Source: Okapia johnstoni (Eukaryota; Chordata; Mammalia; Artiodactyla; Giraffidae). From it: a DNA stretch of 64,000 nucleotides. Below the pieces are notes generated by a model. The model was not told the DNA's origin. It made no database searches and saw nothing but the letters and a program-made list of their open reading frames with translations. A program made the translations under genes and the position numbers. Shown here in pieces: positions 34,111 through 46,125 of the stretch (its first letter is position 1; each line of letters starts with the position of its first letter). Location: NCBI GenBank assembly GCA_024291935.2, contig JAGTYA010000026.1, positions 6,242,001 through 6,306,000 of the forward strand, read 5' to 3'.

Positions 34111-34112
34111 AC

Positions 34113-34318
34113 AATTTCCCAGATGGTGCAGGTGTAAAGCATCTGCCAGCAATGCAAGAGACCCGGGTTTGATCCCTGGGTTGGGAAGATCCCTTGGAGA
34201 AGGGAATGGCAACCTACTCCAGTATCCTTGCCTGGAGACTTCCATAGACAGAGAAGACTGGTGGGCTATAGTCCATGGGGTCTTGAAAGAGTCAAGGCAC
34301 GAATGAGCGACTAACACT
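34113..34318 (+). mobile_element. Bov-tA SINE
   Basis: A complete element with B box gggtttgatccctggg and tip aatgagcgactaacac. Confidence 0.9.
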
Positions 34319-35044
34319 TTCACTTTTACTTCATTTTTCCAGAGTGTGCATGAAAAACCGAGTCTTCTCCCTTGGGGAACCTGCAAGCAAGTGCACCCTG
34401 TGGAAACCTTAGGCGAGGTGGAGGTGGCCTTTTTAGGTAGCCTGCCAATGCAACAAGTCAGAATGCTTGATGTTGATGTCCATGTAATTACCTGAAAGAG
34501 TTTCTTCCTGTGTTTAAGGGAAACTACTTGCTGTGCTGAGTGACTCAGCCCTGGAGGACCCCCTAGGGTGTGAAAGCATACAGCATTCCTGGCCCCTCTC
34601 CCTTCCTGCTTATGTCACAACTAAGACCTGACCAGATTCCTTACAGCTGCTCAGACAGCCACTCCCCAAATGCCAAATGCCACCTGGCTGGTTAACAGAA
34701 GGGCTTGTCAGGGCCCATGGAACTACAGGGGACTACAGCGCTGTCTCCTTAGGCAGAACCTTATGTTAGTTGATATCATGGTGCCTGGTTCTTCAGAAAG
34801 AAAGAGCATAGAGAAAAAAAGAACTTGACAACCCAGCCCTCCAAGACCTTAAAGATGCTTGTCTAGCAGGGCTGTGGACAGCTTGGAAAACAGCAGGAAC
34901 TGTAGCCTTCTTAGATTCTGTGCGCCATGGATGCATGGGCACTGATGGATACCGTGGCAGGACCATCCTTCCCCAGGTAAAACTGGGTCCTAAGCTAAAT
35001 TTTTACTCATCTTTCTCCTTATCACACTGGAAAATTGTAGTAAT

Positions 35045-35290
35045 GCAAGCACAGTCTCAGAACCAAGACAACCTGAGTGAAAGTCCTGGCTCTGTCGCTT
35101 TCCACCTGTGAGATCACAGACAAGTGACCTAATCTCTCTATGCTTCATTTTCCTCATTAGCAAAGTGGGGACCTTGACAGCATTTCTTTCCCTCATAAGG
35201 TTGTGCTGATTAACTGAGTAGAATAGAAACATACAAAGAGCTTAGAGTAGTGACTGGCACATAGTAAATGCTCAATGAATGTTATTTTTA
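35045..35290 (+). mobile_element. MIR SINE
   Basis: A long MIR copy: tcctcattagcaaagtgggg, gtgactggcacatagtaaat and gctcaatgaatg are diagnostic words. Confidence 0.85.
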
Positions 35291-35523
35291 AGTCGTCAGG
35301 AGCCCACTCAGGCAGGATCTCTTGGACTGGGCACAGATTCAGCTCTGTCTCTGAGCACAGCAGGAAGCCATCCAGAAGCAGAAGCCGGAAATTGACATAA
35401 TTCAATTTTCATTTTGAAAAGGTCTCGTTAACTCTCAGTGCCTAGATCTTGGTTTCCAAATACCATTCTCCAGTAAAAGCAACAGGGCTCCTTGGGGGAA
35501 TGACTAATTCAGGAATACAAACA

Positions 35524-35738
35524 TAAGCATGCTCAGTTGTGTTTGACTCTTAGCAACCCTATAAATTGTAGCTCTCCAGGCTCCTCTGTCCATGGGATTT
35601 CCCAGGCAAGACTCCTGGAGCGGGTTGCTATTTCCTCCTCCAGGGGATCTTCCTGACCCAGGGATTGAACCTGCATCTCCCACATCTCCCACATTGGAGG
35701 AGGATTCTTTACCACTGAGCCACCAGGGAAGCCCTGAT
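35524..35738 (-). mobile_element. Bov-tA SINE
   Basis: Reverse Bov-tA from the tip (gctcagttgtgtttgactc) to the tRNA head (accactgagccaccaggg). An internal cccacatct duplication widens the head. Confidence 0.9.
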
Positions 35739-35850
35739 TCAGGGATAGGGCAGGGAAAACACAAGCTAAATCTGGAGTATCGTCTAGTATCAGAAGTAGG
35801 GCAGTGCTCAGAACAACAAAAGAATGGGGACATCTCAAGGGGACACAGGA

Positions 35851-35999
35851 GGGGACTTCCCTGGTGGCCCAGTGGCTAAAACTCTGAGCTTCCAATGCTA
35901 GGGGTGTGGGTTTGCTCCCTGGTCAGGGAACGAAGAGCCCACATGCCACGTGGTGTAGCCAAAAAAGTATAAAAAACACAGAAAAACAAAACCCCCAAA
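35851..35999 (+). mobile_element. CHR SINE, short form
   Basis: Begins ggggacttccctggtggccc and ends in an A-rich tail. The duplication gggacacagga lies at 35840-35850 and 36000-36010. Confidence 0.9.
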
Positions 36000-36029
36000 G
36001 GGACACAGGAACCAACTGGAAAGAAATCC

Positions 36030-36645
36030 CAGTAGCTGAGCAACAAAGTAAATAACACCGTACTGGATTATAAATCAGAATACAAAGATATTGACTCATA
36101 TCTATGCATGAGTCCATAGTGATATAAATAAATCGTGGGACAAGAGACAAATCTACCTTACAGAAGAATTCCAAATAACATATATGGCTCCTCCCCCTTC
36201 CAAAAGGTAGCGCATATCCCCACCCATCTGTGAGCTGAGCTTGGTGACTAGCTTCCAAAGAATAGAGTATGCATGCATTGTGGAAATAGTAGCTTTACAG
36301 AGAATAAACCTGACAATGTGACCTCAACCAAGTAATCCAAGTTAACATCGCCAGTGATGTCATGTTGCTTTCTGGTACTCCCTGATATGTGGCGAGATAG
36401 CACTCAAACAGAAAAACCCAATTTGGGGGACATTCTACAAACCTTCTGACAGTACTCCTCAGAAGTGTCAAGGTCATGAAAAATAAGCAAAAACTGAGGA
36501 AAGGTCACAGGCCAGCAGAGGCCGGGGAGTTTAGTTTATAGCACTGTACCAATGTCCGTTCTTAGTTTTGACAAATGCACTGTGGTGGTGTAAGGTAATA
36601 TTTTAGGTTGAGGGTATATAGGATTCTGCACCGTCTTAAAATAAA
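36030..36645 (+). mobile_element. L1M-type 3' UTR fragment
   Basis: Sequence such as gtgtcaaggtcatgaaaaataag, and acaaaccttctgacagtactc before it, resembles old L1 3' regions. The subfamily is not assigned. Confidence 0.5.
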
Positions 36646-36652
36646 AGTTTTG

Positions 36653-36947
36653 CTAGGACTTCCCTGGTGGTACAGTGAATAAGAATCCACCTGCCAATCC
36701 AGGGGACAAGGGTTCGATCCCTGGTCTGGGAAGATTCCATATGCCTCGGTGCAACTAAGCCCGTGTGCCACAACTACCGAGCCTGGGTACCTAGAACCCA
36801 TGCTCTGATACAGAAGAAGCCACCACAATGAGAAGCCCGTGCACCACAACAAAGAATAGCCCCTGCTCGCCTCAACTAGAGGAAATCTGAGTGCAGTAAC
36901 AAAGACCCAGCTCAGCCAAATAAATAAATAAATAAATAATTTTTATT
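36653..36947 (+). mobile_element. CHR SINE, full length
   Basis: A complete CHR with (AAAT)n tail and the duplication aaagttttg (36644-36652 and 36948-36956). Confidence 0.92.
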
Positions 36948-36956
36948 AAAGTTTTG

Positions 36957-37757
36957 ATAAACAACAAAGTCTTACTGTACAGCACAGGGAACTATATTCA
37001 CTATCCTGTGATAAAGCATAGCAGAAAAGAATATGAAAAAGAATCTATATATATGTATAGCAATCACTTGGCTTTACAGCAGTGAAGCGATATTGTAATT
37101 CAGCTATACTTCAATAAAAAATTTTGTGTAGTTTTTAAAGTCACCTTGGCAACAAAATATAAAACACCTGAGCATAAAATTAACAAGATGTGTGCATGAA
37201 AGAAGATGTGAAAACTCTACTAAAAGACATTAAAAACAGACTTGAGCAAATAAAAGAGGCCTATCCTTCTTGGCTAGGAAGAGACAACATCATAAAAATG
37301 TCAATTCTCCAAAAATACTCTATACTTTGAACGTAATTCCAGTAAAAATACAAACAGGATTTAAAAAAAAAAAACTAAGCAAGCTAATTCTGGAATTCAG
37401 CTGGAAAAATAAATAAACAGAAATATCAAGAATATTTCTTTTTCTTTCTTCTTATTTTTTTTTGGCTGCGCTGGGTCCTCATTGTGGTGCTCAGGCTTTG
37501 TCTAGTTTTGGCAAGGTGCCTTGTAGCATGAAGGATCTTAGTTCCTCAGCCAAGGATCAAAGCCACGTCCCCTGCGTTGACAAGGCAGATTCTTAACCGC
37601 TGGACCACCAGGAAGTCCCAAGAATATTTCTGCTTAAGAAGAGCAGTCAGGAGGTAGTGTTCCTGCCAATGATCGATAAACGGAATATAACCTATAGACA
37701 TTTTGGATCACTATGTTGTACACTTGAAACTAACTGGAAAAGCATTTAGGTTGGATC
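36957..37757 (+). mobile_element. L1 fragments split by CHR
   Basis: An artiodactyl L1 3' end (36957-37135, ending cttcaataaaaaa-like) is followed by L1 ORF2 sequence (tgtgaaaactctactaaaag). A CHR at 37440-37619 interrupts it. Confidence 0.65.
37440..37619 (-). mobile_element. CHR SINE inserted in L1
   Basis: A reverse CHR with the perfect 12-base duplication aagaatatttct (37428-37439 and 37620-37631). Confidence 0.92.
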
Positions 37758-37897
37758 CTGTGATGGTCAGTTTCATGAGTCAACTTGGCTCGGCTATATT
37801 CCTGTTATTCAAGCAAACACTAACCTAGGTGTTGGCTGGGAAGATATTTTGTAGATGTGATCAGCATCCACAACGAATTGACTTCACGTAAAGGAGA

Positions 37898-38102
37898 TTA
37901 GGGCTCAGCGGTAAAGAATCTGCCTGCAATGCAGGAGAAACAGGAGATGCTGGTTCCATCCCTGGGTCGGGAAGATCCCCTGGAGGAGGAAATGGCAACC
38001 CACTCCAGTAGTGGAAAAAAATCCCATGGACAAAGGACCCTGGTGGGCTACAGTCCAGGGGGTTGCAGAGAGTTGGACACGACTGAGCAACTAAGCATGA
38101 AA
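37898..38102 (+). mobile_element. Bov-tA SINE inside the MLT2-like LTR
   Basis: Starts gggctcagcggtaaagaatc. A diverged duplication gtaaaggagatta / gtaaaagatta flanks it. Confidence 0.85.
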
Positions 38103-38174
38103 TGTAAAAGATTATTCTTGATAAGCTGGTAGTCTGATCCAGTTAGTGGAAAGTCTTTAAGAACAGAACTGAAG

Positions 38175-38353
38175 GACTTTTCTGGTGGTCCAGAAAAGTT
38201 GTGGTTGCTAAGACTCTGCAACCCCAACGCAGGGGGCCCAGGTTTGATCCCTTGTCAGGGAACTAGATTCCACCTGCCATAACTAAAAGTCCACATGCCA
38301 GTACTAAGACCCGGCACAGCAAAATAAATAAATAAATATTAAAAAAAAAACAA
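38175..38353 (+). mobile_element. CHR SINE inside the MLT2-like LTR
   Basis: A short CHR with (AAAT)n tail; acagaactgaag (38163-38174) and acaggactgaag (38354-38365) are its target duplication. Confidence 0.88.
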
Positions 38354-38692
38354 ACAGGACTGAAGTTTCCCTGAGGAAGAAGAAGTTCCTGCTATGGACT
38401 GCAGCGTTAGCTCCTGCTGGAGGCTTCCACCCTGCCCTCCCTGATGGCCTGCTCTAACGGACTTATTATTTATCTAGCCAGGCCCCATAATTGCATAAGC
38501 CAATTCTTTGCAATCAATCAATCAATTTATTAATCGGTTCTGTTTCTCTAACGGACCCTTGACTCATACACAGCCATACTTTATGCTTTATACCAGGATG
38601 AGTTCTGGATGATCAAAAATATCCATCTAAAACATCAAACTGTAAATGTAATGAGAAAAATACGAGAGAATATTGAAAACTATTCTTAAAGT

Positions 38693-38775
38693 TCAGTTCA
38701 GTTCAGTCGCTCCGTTGTGTCCGACTCTTTGTGACCCCATGGACCACAGCACGCCAGGCTTCCCTGTCCATCTTC
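38693..38775 (-). mobile_element. Short BovB 3'-tip insertion
   Basis: 83 bases of BovB 3' end, flanked by attcttaaagt (38682-38692) and attcttagagt (38776-38786). Confidence 0.85.
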
Positions 38776-38895
38776 ATTCTTAGAGTGGGGACAGTTTTTC
38801 TAAGTATGTTACAAAACTTAGAAGGAATAAAAGAAAAGATTGATAAATTCAACTACATAACAAGCAAAAATATCTATTTGGAAAACCCATCATCT

Positions 38896-39020
38896 TGGGA
38901 ATTTCCTGGCAGTCCAGCAGTTAAGACTCTGAGCTGCAACTGCTAAGGACACAGGTTCAATCCCTGGTCAGGGAACTAAGATCTCACAAGCTGCTCCAGG
39001 GGGCAAAACCAAACAAAAAC
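38896..39020 (+). mobile_element. CHR SINE, short form
   Basis: Begins ttgggaatttcctggcagtc, with B box ggttcaatccctgg and an A-rich tail. Confidence 0.85.
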
Positions 39021-39774
39021 AAACCACTACCATCAATCAAATGACAAATGACAAACTGGGACAACATTCACAACCTTGTGACAGACAACAGGTTAATTTC
39101 CTGCTCGTCATCATTAACAACAACAACAACCCAATAGGCAAATGGGCAAAGAACATAAAGAAAGAGCTCTCAGGGGAAAAAAAGGACCTTTAAATACATT
39201 AGCTCACAGCACGGGAAACTGACAATCCTGCCTGCTTTTGAGCTATAAAAATGGCAAGTTTATGTGATCAAATCCATTAAAAATACTAAACCACAAGAAG
39301 AAGATCAATGCCAATTAAAATCACATTAAGATACATTTTTCACCTACAGTTTCATTAAAACTGATAACATCCTGCTGACCAGAGTGGATGTAACAGGCGC
39401 CAACATACACAGTTGGCAGAAAAGTGTAAACTGGAAAGATTGCCCTGAAGGGTAATTTTGCAGCATCTATTAAAATTAAAAGTGTATGTATTCTCAACAG
39501 TAATTCTACTTCCAGGAATTCAGTCTACAACTGTGCTTCCAAAGGTTGTTCAGTGACACATTATTTAAACAGCAGAAGGTTGGAAACAATCATATCTGAA
39601 TGTACACAGTAGAAGACTACTTAAAATCGTGTATTTTGCTGTACAGTGAACAACTCTGCAGTTTTTGTGTTTTGGTTTTTTTCAAGGTTAAGGAGTCTGG
39701 CGATACGATTCCAAGAAAACTGCTCCTGACATTGCACAAATAAAATTCTGGGGGAAATATAAAAACATCTTTTT

Positions 39775-40099
39775 AAAATGTGTTTACTTTTGTCCATGCT
39801 GGGTCTTTGTTTCTGAGTGGGCTTTTCTCTAGTTGAGTGGGGACTATTTAAGCTGCGGGTTTCAGGCTTCTCATTGCAGTAGCTTCTCTTGTATAGGCTC
39901 CAGGGCACCCGGGCTTCAGTAATTATGGCACCTAGGCTCTGTAGTTGCTGCTCCCAGGCTCTAGAGCACAGGCTCAATAGTTGTGGCTCATGGGCTTAGT
40001 TGCTCTGTAGCACTTGGGATCTCCCTGGATCAGAGATGGAACCTGAATCTCCTGCATTCACAGGAGGATTCTTTACCACTGAGCCACCAGGAAAGCCCT
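39775..40099 (-). mobile_element. CHR SINE, full length
   Basis: A reverse CHR with the perfect 14-base duplication aaaaacatcttttt (39761-39774 and 40100-40113). Confidence 0.93.
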
Positions 40100-40336
40100 A
40101 AAAACATCTTTTTGATGAATGGCTAAGCAATAGGAAAAGTAAGAAAAAAAACCTTATTTTTAAACTTTTTGTTTATAGAAAGTTTCAAACCTACAGAAAG
40201 ATAGACAGGATAGCACAAAGAATATCCAGATACCCACAGTCTAGGTACAACAGTTGTTGATACTTTGCCACACTAACACACTTATGCAGTAAAGTAGTAT
40301 AAATATGTAATAAGGTGTAATAAAAAAATAAAGTGT

Positions 40337-40520
40337 AATAAAGTCATGTCCGACTCTTTGTGACCCCACGGACTGTGGCCCACCAGACGTCTCTGTCCGT
40401 GGGATTTTCAAGAATACTGGAGTGGGTTGCCATTCCCTTCTCCAAGGGATCTGCCCGACCCAGGGATCAAATCCAGGTCTCTAACATTGCAGGCAGATTC
40501 TTTACTGTCTGAGCCACCTG
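40337..40520 (-). mobile_element. Bov-tA SINE
   Basis: Reverse Bov-tA from catgtccgactctttgtgac to tgtctgagccacctg. Confidence 0.85.
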
Positions 40521-40785
40521 ATAGGACCGGATGCCATGACCTTAGTTTTTTTAATATTGAATTTTAAGCTGGCTTTTTCACTCTCCTCCTTCACCTTCAT
40601 CAGGAGGCTCTTTAGTTCCTCTTTGAGTTCTGCAATTAGAGTGGTATCATCCACGCATCTGAGGTTTGTTGATATTTCTCCTGGCAATCTTGATTCCAGC
40701 TTGTAACTCATCCAGCCCGGCTTTTCGCGTGAGTACTCCAACTATAAGTTAAATAAACAGGGTGACAATAAACAGCCTTGTCATA
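40521..40785 (-). mobile_element. BovB LINE fragment, left arm of a palindrome
   Basis: BovB reverse-transcriptase region in reverse (contains GATGATACCAC and CTCTTTAGTTCC words). It mirrors the right arm from 40815. Confidence 0.88.
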
Positions 40786-40857
40786 CTCTTCTCTCAATCC
40801 TGAACCATCAGAAGTATGACAAGGCTGTTTATTGTCACCCTGTTTATTTAACTTATA
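40743..40857. repeat. Inverted repeat, 43-base perfect arms with a 29-base spacer
   Basis: Arms 40743-40785 and 40815-40857 are exact reverse complements; the less perfect pairing continues outward to about 40521 and 41078. Both arms are BovB. Confidence 0.92.
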
Positions 40858-41705
40858 TGCCAAGCACATCATGCAAAAAGCCAGGTTGGATGAGTTATAA
40901 GTTGGAATCAAGATTGTCGGGAGAAATATCAACAACCTCAGACGTGTGGATGATACCACGCTAATGGCAGAAAGCGAAGAGGAACTAAAGAGCCTCTTGG
41001 TGAGGGTAAAGGAGGACAGTGGAAAAACCAGCTCAAAATTCAATATTAAAAAACTAAGACCATGGCATCTGGTCGCATCACTTCATGACAAATAGAAGAG
41101 GAAAAGGCGGAAGCAATGCCAGATTTCCTCTTCTTAGGCTCTAAAATCACTGCGGATGGTGACTGCAGTCATGAAATTAGAAAACGATTGCTTCTTGACA
41201 GGAAAGCTATGACTAACCTAGACAGTGTGCTAAAAAGCAAAGATGTCACTTGCTGACAAAGGTCTATATAGTCAAGGCTATGGTCTTTCCAATAGTCATG
41301 TAAGAATGTGAGAGCTGGACAATAAAGAAGGCAGAGCGTTAAAGAATTGATGCTTTTGAACTGCTGTGGTGGAGAAGATTCTTGAGAGTCCCTCGGAAAG
41401 ACTCTGGATCAGACCAGTCAATGTTAAAGGAAATCAGCCCTCAATGCTCTTTGGAAGGACTGATGCCGAAGCTGAAGCTCCAATACTTTGGCCATCTGAT
41501 GCGAAGAGCCAACTCCTCGGAAAAGACCCTATTGCTGGGGAAGATTGAGGGCAGGAGGAGAAGGGAGCAAGAGGATGAGATGGTTGGATGGTATCGCTGA
41601 CTCAATGGACATGAGTCTGAGCAAACTCTGGGAAGGACAGAGGAGCCTGGTGAGCTACAGTCCATGGGGTCACAAAGAGTCGGACATGACTGGGTGACTG
41701 AACAC
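40815..41705 (+). mobile_element. BovB LINE 3' fragment, right arm of a palindrome
   Basis: BovB from the end of the reverse transcriptase region to the 3' tip (gacatgactgggtgactgaac). Frames are broken. Confidence 0.9.
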
Positions 41706-42655
41706 CAAGCATATGAAAAGATGGTCATCATAACACATCATTAAGGAAGTGCAAGTTAAAACAATGAGAAACTGCTACCTACCTACTGGAATGGCTACAA
41801 CTTAAAGACAATATTAAATTGCTGGCAAGGCTGTGGAGCAACAGGAATGCTCATTCATTGCTGACAGGAATACAAAATAGTACAGGCACTTGAAAGACAG
41901 TCTGGCAGTTTCTTACAATACTAATATATACCTAATATATAACATACCTAATATAGGTATGTTTACCTATACCACATGACCCAACAATTGTGCTCCTGAG
42001 TATTTACCCAACTGAACTGAAAACTTATGGCCACACAGAACCTGAACGTGAAAGTTTTTCAGAAGCTTTATATGTGATCACCAAACACTGGAAGGAACCA
42101 ATAGGTGAATGGACAAATTGTGAAAATCCAGAAGATGGAATAGTATTCAATGACAAAAAGAAATGAGCTATTAAGGCACAAAAAGACACGAGAAATCTCA
42201 AATGCATATTGCTATATGGAAGAAGATAGTCTGCAAAGACTGTATACTATGTGATTTTAACTTATAGCGTTTCAGAAAAGGCACAACTATACTCACAGTA
42301 AAGAGATCAGTGGTTGCCAGGGGTTTGGGGGATGGACGGGAGGGATAAATATAAAGCACAGGGGCCTTTTAGGTCAGTGAAACTATTCTACATGAAATTG
42401 TAACATGACACTATGCACTTGCCAAAACCCATGGACTGTACAATACAGAGTGAATCTTAATGTAAACTACAGACTAGCTATATGGATATTAGTTCATCCA
42501 TTGTAACAAAGGTACCACACTAATACAAGATGTCAGTAACAGCAGAAACTGGGGAATGAAATGCGAAGGTGAGTATGTGGAACTCTATGTCCTGTTGCTC
42601 AACTCTTCTGTAAATCTAAAAGTGTGCTAAAAATAAAACCTATTACTTAGTTTTA
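41706..42655 (+). mobile_element. Old L1 3' fragment
   Basis: Words such as ggctgtggagcaacaggaatg, ttgccaggggtttgggggatg and taaaaataaaacctatt fit an L1M end. Confidence 0.6.
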
Positions 42656-42672
42656 AAAATCATGTTTATAAT

Positions 42673-42908
42673 TTTCTCTGCCTAGACTAACCACATTTCA
42701 CATATGGATGCAATGTATTATTGGTAAGGTTCAAATATACACAGCACTTTTTGGTAACACAACTACTCTCAACTAGAGGAACAGCTGCACTTTCTCTGCC
42801 TAGACTAACCACATTTCACATATGGATGCAATGTATTATTGGTAAGGTTCAAATATACACAGCACTTTTTGGTAACACAACTACTCTCAACTAGAGGAAC
42901 AGCTGCAC
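42673..42908. repeat. Perfect 118-bp tandem duplication
   Basis: Copy 1 is 42673-42790 and copy 2 is 42791-42908; they are identical throughout by eye. The unit matches no repeat family I recognise. Confidence 0.95.
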
Positions 42909-43227
42909 ATGGCTTTGTTTGGAACTTTGCCGAGACTTGATCACCATTTCAGAAAATCACATCACCAATAGCAAACTAGCAGTCTCGCAGTGGCTGCTTT
43001 GCCTACACTGTATGTGCATTATAAAAACAGTGGTGTGTAAAGAGGGGCCAGCATCAGATTGCTTCACTGTGCTTGAGCATTAACATATTCAAACATGCAT
43101 TATTTTTATCCTGGGTATTACAATCAGATATTTTTTTGACATTAATTTTTGTATGTATAGATAGGTTTTATGATAGGTGAATTTCATTGCAGGGTAGTAA
43201 CAGAATGCATATTAGGAGGATGATTGG

Positions 43228-43505
43228 ACTTTCCTGGTGGTACAGTGGATAAGAATCTGCCTGCCCATGCAGAGGACATGGGTTTGATCCCTGGTCCAGG
43301 AAGATCCCACATGCCTCTGGGCAACTAAGCCCATGGGCCACAACTACTGAGTCTATGTTCTCGAGCCACAACTACCAAAGCTCCACAATAAGAGAAGCCA
43401 CCATAATGAGAAGCCCAAGCACCACAACTGGAGAAAACTCATGCATAGCAACAAAGACCCAGCATAGCCAAAAATAAATATGCAAATAATATTAAAAAAA
43501 AAAAA
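43228..43505 (+). mobile_element. CHR SINE, full length
   Basis: Begins ttggactttcctggtggtac and ends with a long A-run at 43493-43505. Confidence 0.9.
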
Positions 43506-43734
43506 GAGTGACTGAGTCTGGCTGAGCAGAGAACTCCTCCTTTAAAATGAAATCCACACTCCTTACTCAGCATTCGGTCATAACTAGACCGGCTGTTGCA
43601 GAGGCTATGTCCCCTTCTCTTGCCCTGCCTGCCAAAGGGGTCTATTTTTATGTCCCAGAATGTGTTGGCATTCTCATGTCCCTGACCTTGGTACGGGCTG
43701 TTCTCTTGGAGAAATGCCCTCACCGGCTTAGCTC

Positions 43735-43872
43735 TGCTGCTGCTGCTGCTGCTAAGTCGCTTCAGTCGTGTCCGACTCTGTGCGACCCCATAGACGGCAG
43801 CCCACCAGGATCCCCCGTCCCTGGGATTCTCCAGGCAAGAACACTGGAGTGGGTTGCCATTTCCTTCTCCAT
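43735..43872 (-). mobile_element. BovA SINE with (AGC)n tail
   Basis: A BovA monomer in reverse with (TGC)n tail; the perfect 11-base duplication cggcttagctc lies at 43724-43734 and 43873-43883. Confidence 0.92.
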
Positions 43873-44221
43873 CGGCTTAGCTCACTGCCTCACAAACGCA
43901 GTGTTCCTCAACCTCAGTTCCTCATGTCTTTCCATGGAAACCTGTGTCACAGCTGTGCCCCCACCTGCAGCCCCAAATGAGGCTTCATTTTCTATAAATT
44001 TTCTATAAGTGATTCATTTTTCATAAGTAAATTTATTTTAATTTATATTAAGTGTATAAATAAATTCATCTTCAAGGAAAAGTATCTATTATAATAAATA
44101 GGAAACCAGCATAAGTAGCCCTAAGAAGAAAGTAACTATAAAAACATAGAACGAAAGTTTTAATAACAATTGTTACTCTCTATTTAGGTGAAATTGTCAG
44201 CAAAAGTTCTGAGGTTAGTTC

Positions 44222-44254
44222 TGTGTGGGTGTGTGTGTGAGAGAGAGAGAGATT
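44222..44254. repeat. GT/GA microsatellite
   Basis: A short (GT)n run passes into (GA)n (gtgtgtgtgtgagagagagag). Confidence 0.85.
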
Positions 44255-44799
44255 ACCTAAATAGAGATTAACAAGTGTTAAAACATTAGCACCACAGTTG
44301 AGAATTTCCTCTTTGTCATATTCTAAAAGGTTGAAAGCAAATTGAAGACACAGTAACTTTCTCATTCACTGTAATTTAAAGCTGACTCTGTTCTCTCTAA
44401 AATCACTTGCATATCACTGCAATCGATTTATTAACCAAACATTTTTCAAGCATGTGCTACGTACCAGGCAGCTGCTCTAGACGTTTGCAACAAATGCCAA
44501 ACCAACTAAGCACAGTCTTTGCCTCACAGACTGGAGAAAACACACACACACGTAACCAGGAAATGGCCATAAAATGTCATTACTTATTAAAATAATTTGT
44601 GACAAAATTTCTCCAGCATCTCCATTATGCACGACAACTGCAGAGAAAACAAACCCTCTTGTAAATTATATGAGTTGGAGAAAATTAATTTCAAAAGTGC
44701 AGTGGTTTATCATCTTTTCAAAGTTTTTCACGGAAAAAGACTGGGAGCTGAATGCATCTTAGTATTTGATACGATGTGACGTGGGATCGTTGAAAGTCA

Positions 44800-45141
44800 T
44801 ATTTATTTATTAGCTGCACCCGGCTGCCTGTGTGTTAGTCGCTCAGTCCTGTACAACTCTTTGCGACCCCATGGACTGTAGCCCACCAGGCTCCTCTGTC
44901 CATGGGGATTCTCCAGGCAAGAATACTGCAGTGGGTTGGCATTTCCTTCTCCAAGGGATCTTCTTGACCCAGGGATCGAACCTGTGTCGCTTATGTCTCC
45001 TGCATTGACGGGCAGATCTTTTACCATTAGCGCCACCTGGGAAGCCGGCACACGGGATCTTAGTTCCCCGACCAGCGATCAAACTCTCTTCCCCTGCAGA
45101 GGCCGCGGAGTCTTAACCACTGGACCACCAGGAAAGTCTCT
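44800..45141 (-). mobile_element. CHR SINE interrupted by Bov-tA
   Basis: CHR flanks at 44800-44827 and 45048-45141 (cttaaccactggaccaccag) surround a reverse Bov-tA at 44828-45047 (gtcgctcagtcctgtac). The block ends just before the SLC29A2 CpG island. Confidence 0.85.
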
Positions 45142-45169
45142 AAAAGTAATTTTTTTTTTTTTTAAGTGG

Positions 45170-46125
45170 CGGTGATGGGGGAGCACCAGGTAAGACTAGG
45201 GAGCGGGCCTGGACTCTCCTCTGAGTCTCCCTTTCCTGTGGAGCCACTGCTCCGAAGCTTTGCCACACCGCCACCAGGAGGCCCGCCTGGACGCCCCCGA
45301 GGGACTCGACCCTCCTCTGTGCGCCCCAAAGTCCCGGCGATTCCCCAGGCACCCGCTGGAGGAGAAAGGTTCATCTGTCTGTCTTCCAGATCTGCCCGCG
45401 GGCTCTGCCAGCTCCGACATCTGGCCCTCCCCTCTGCCTCCCGGGGGGTCCCAGCTCGGTGCAGCCCGCCAGGACCGCCGGCGACAGACGGTCTCTCCGG
45501 ATTCTCCCGGGGCTGGCCGCGCTCGGGTTACCACCCAGTGGTCTTGCACATTAGCGGGTGCTAGCACCGCCTCGGCACCACCTCCGACTTGGCGGAGCCT
45601 GGAGAACTCCGCGCCAGGTCAGCTCCACGGCACTCTGTTGGGCAGGGGGCCGGGGCGGGGCGGACATCCCTACTACCTCCCCCCACCTGCCCGCACGGGT
45701 CGGGGTCCGGCCCCCGCAGATCCGGGGAAATCTTCCCGGATCACAGCCTCTCGGGCGGCACGGGGAGCGGCGGAGTCCGGGGACCAGGAGGTCAGGCCGG
45801 GGGTGGGCTGGAGTCTGGAGTCCCTTGTCCTCCAGACAAGGGGGGCCGGGAGGGGTGGGGCTCCCCGCTGTCCCCGCCCCGGGGGCGGAGCCGAGGTCCG
45901 AGCCTGCGGTACTTGAGACCGGGCGAAACGCGCGTGGGGCTCCCTGCCCAGCTTCCGCCTTCCACTGCCCAGCCTCGGGCCTTGGAAGACCCGACCCCGC
46001 TTCCCGTGTCCACCACCGGCCAGACCCAGCCTCCCGGGTCCCCGGCTCGGCCCACGGGCCCCGGGGCAGGTACAGGTGGGGCGCCTGCATCTTTCTCCCA
46101 CCAGGGCTCATCCCGCCTGGCGGCC
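45170..46125 (+). promoter_or_regulatory. SLC29A2 CpG island, promoter and 5' UTR
   Basis: A strongly GC- and CpG-rich block begins abruptly after the last SINE (about 45141) and runs into the SLC29A2 start codon at 46126. I see no convincing TATA box, as is usual for a housekeeping-type CpG-island promoter; the transcription start cannot be placed from sequence. Long open frames on both strands here reflect the base composition. Confidence 0.65.

Larger units (their letters stand above)
37758..38570 (+). mobile_element. MLT2-like ERVL LTR, split by two SINEs
   Basis: Pieces in order match an MLT2-type LTR: start tgtgatggtcagtttcatgag, middle gatgtgatcagcatccac, later ttgcataagccaattctttg, and end tctctaacggacccttgac near 38570. 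Bov-tA and CHR insertions account for the gaps. No coding sequence adjoins it. Confidence 0.65.
38580..39660 (+). mobile_element. Old L1 ORF2/3' fragments with two insertions
   Basis: Sequence such as gggcaaagaacataaagaaag and ccaggaattcagtctacaac matches general L1 3' ORF2 wording. It hosts a BovB tip and a CHR. Confidence 0.55.

Noticed and set aside
42673..42908. A CRISPR-like or satellite array
   Set aside because: Only two copies, directly adjacent with no spacers; a simple tandem duplication.
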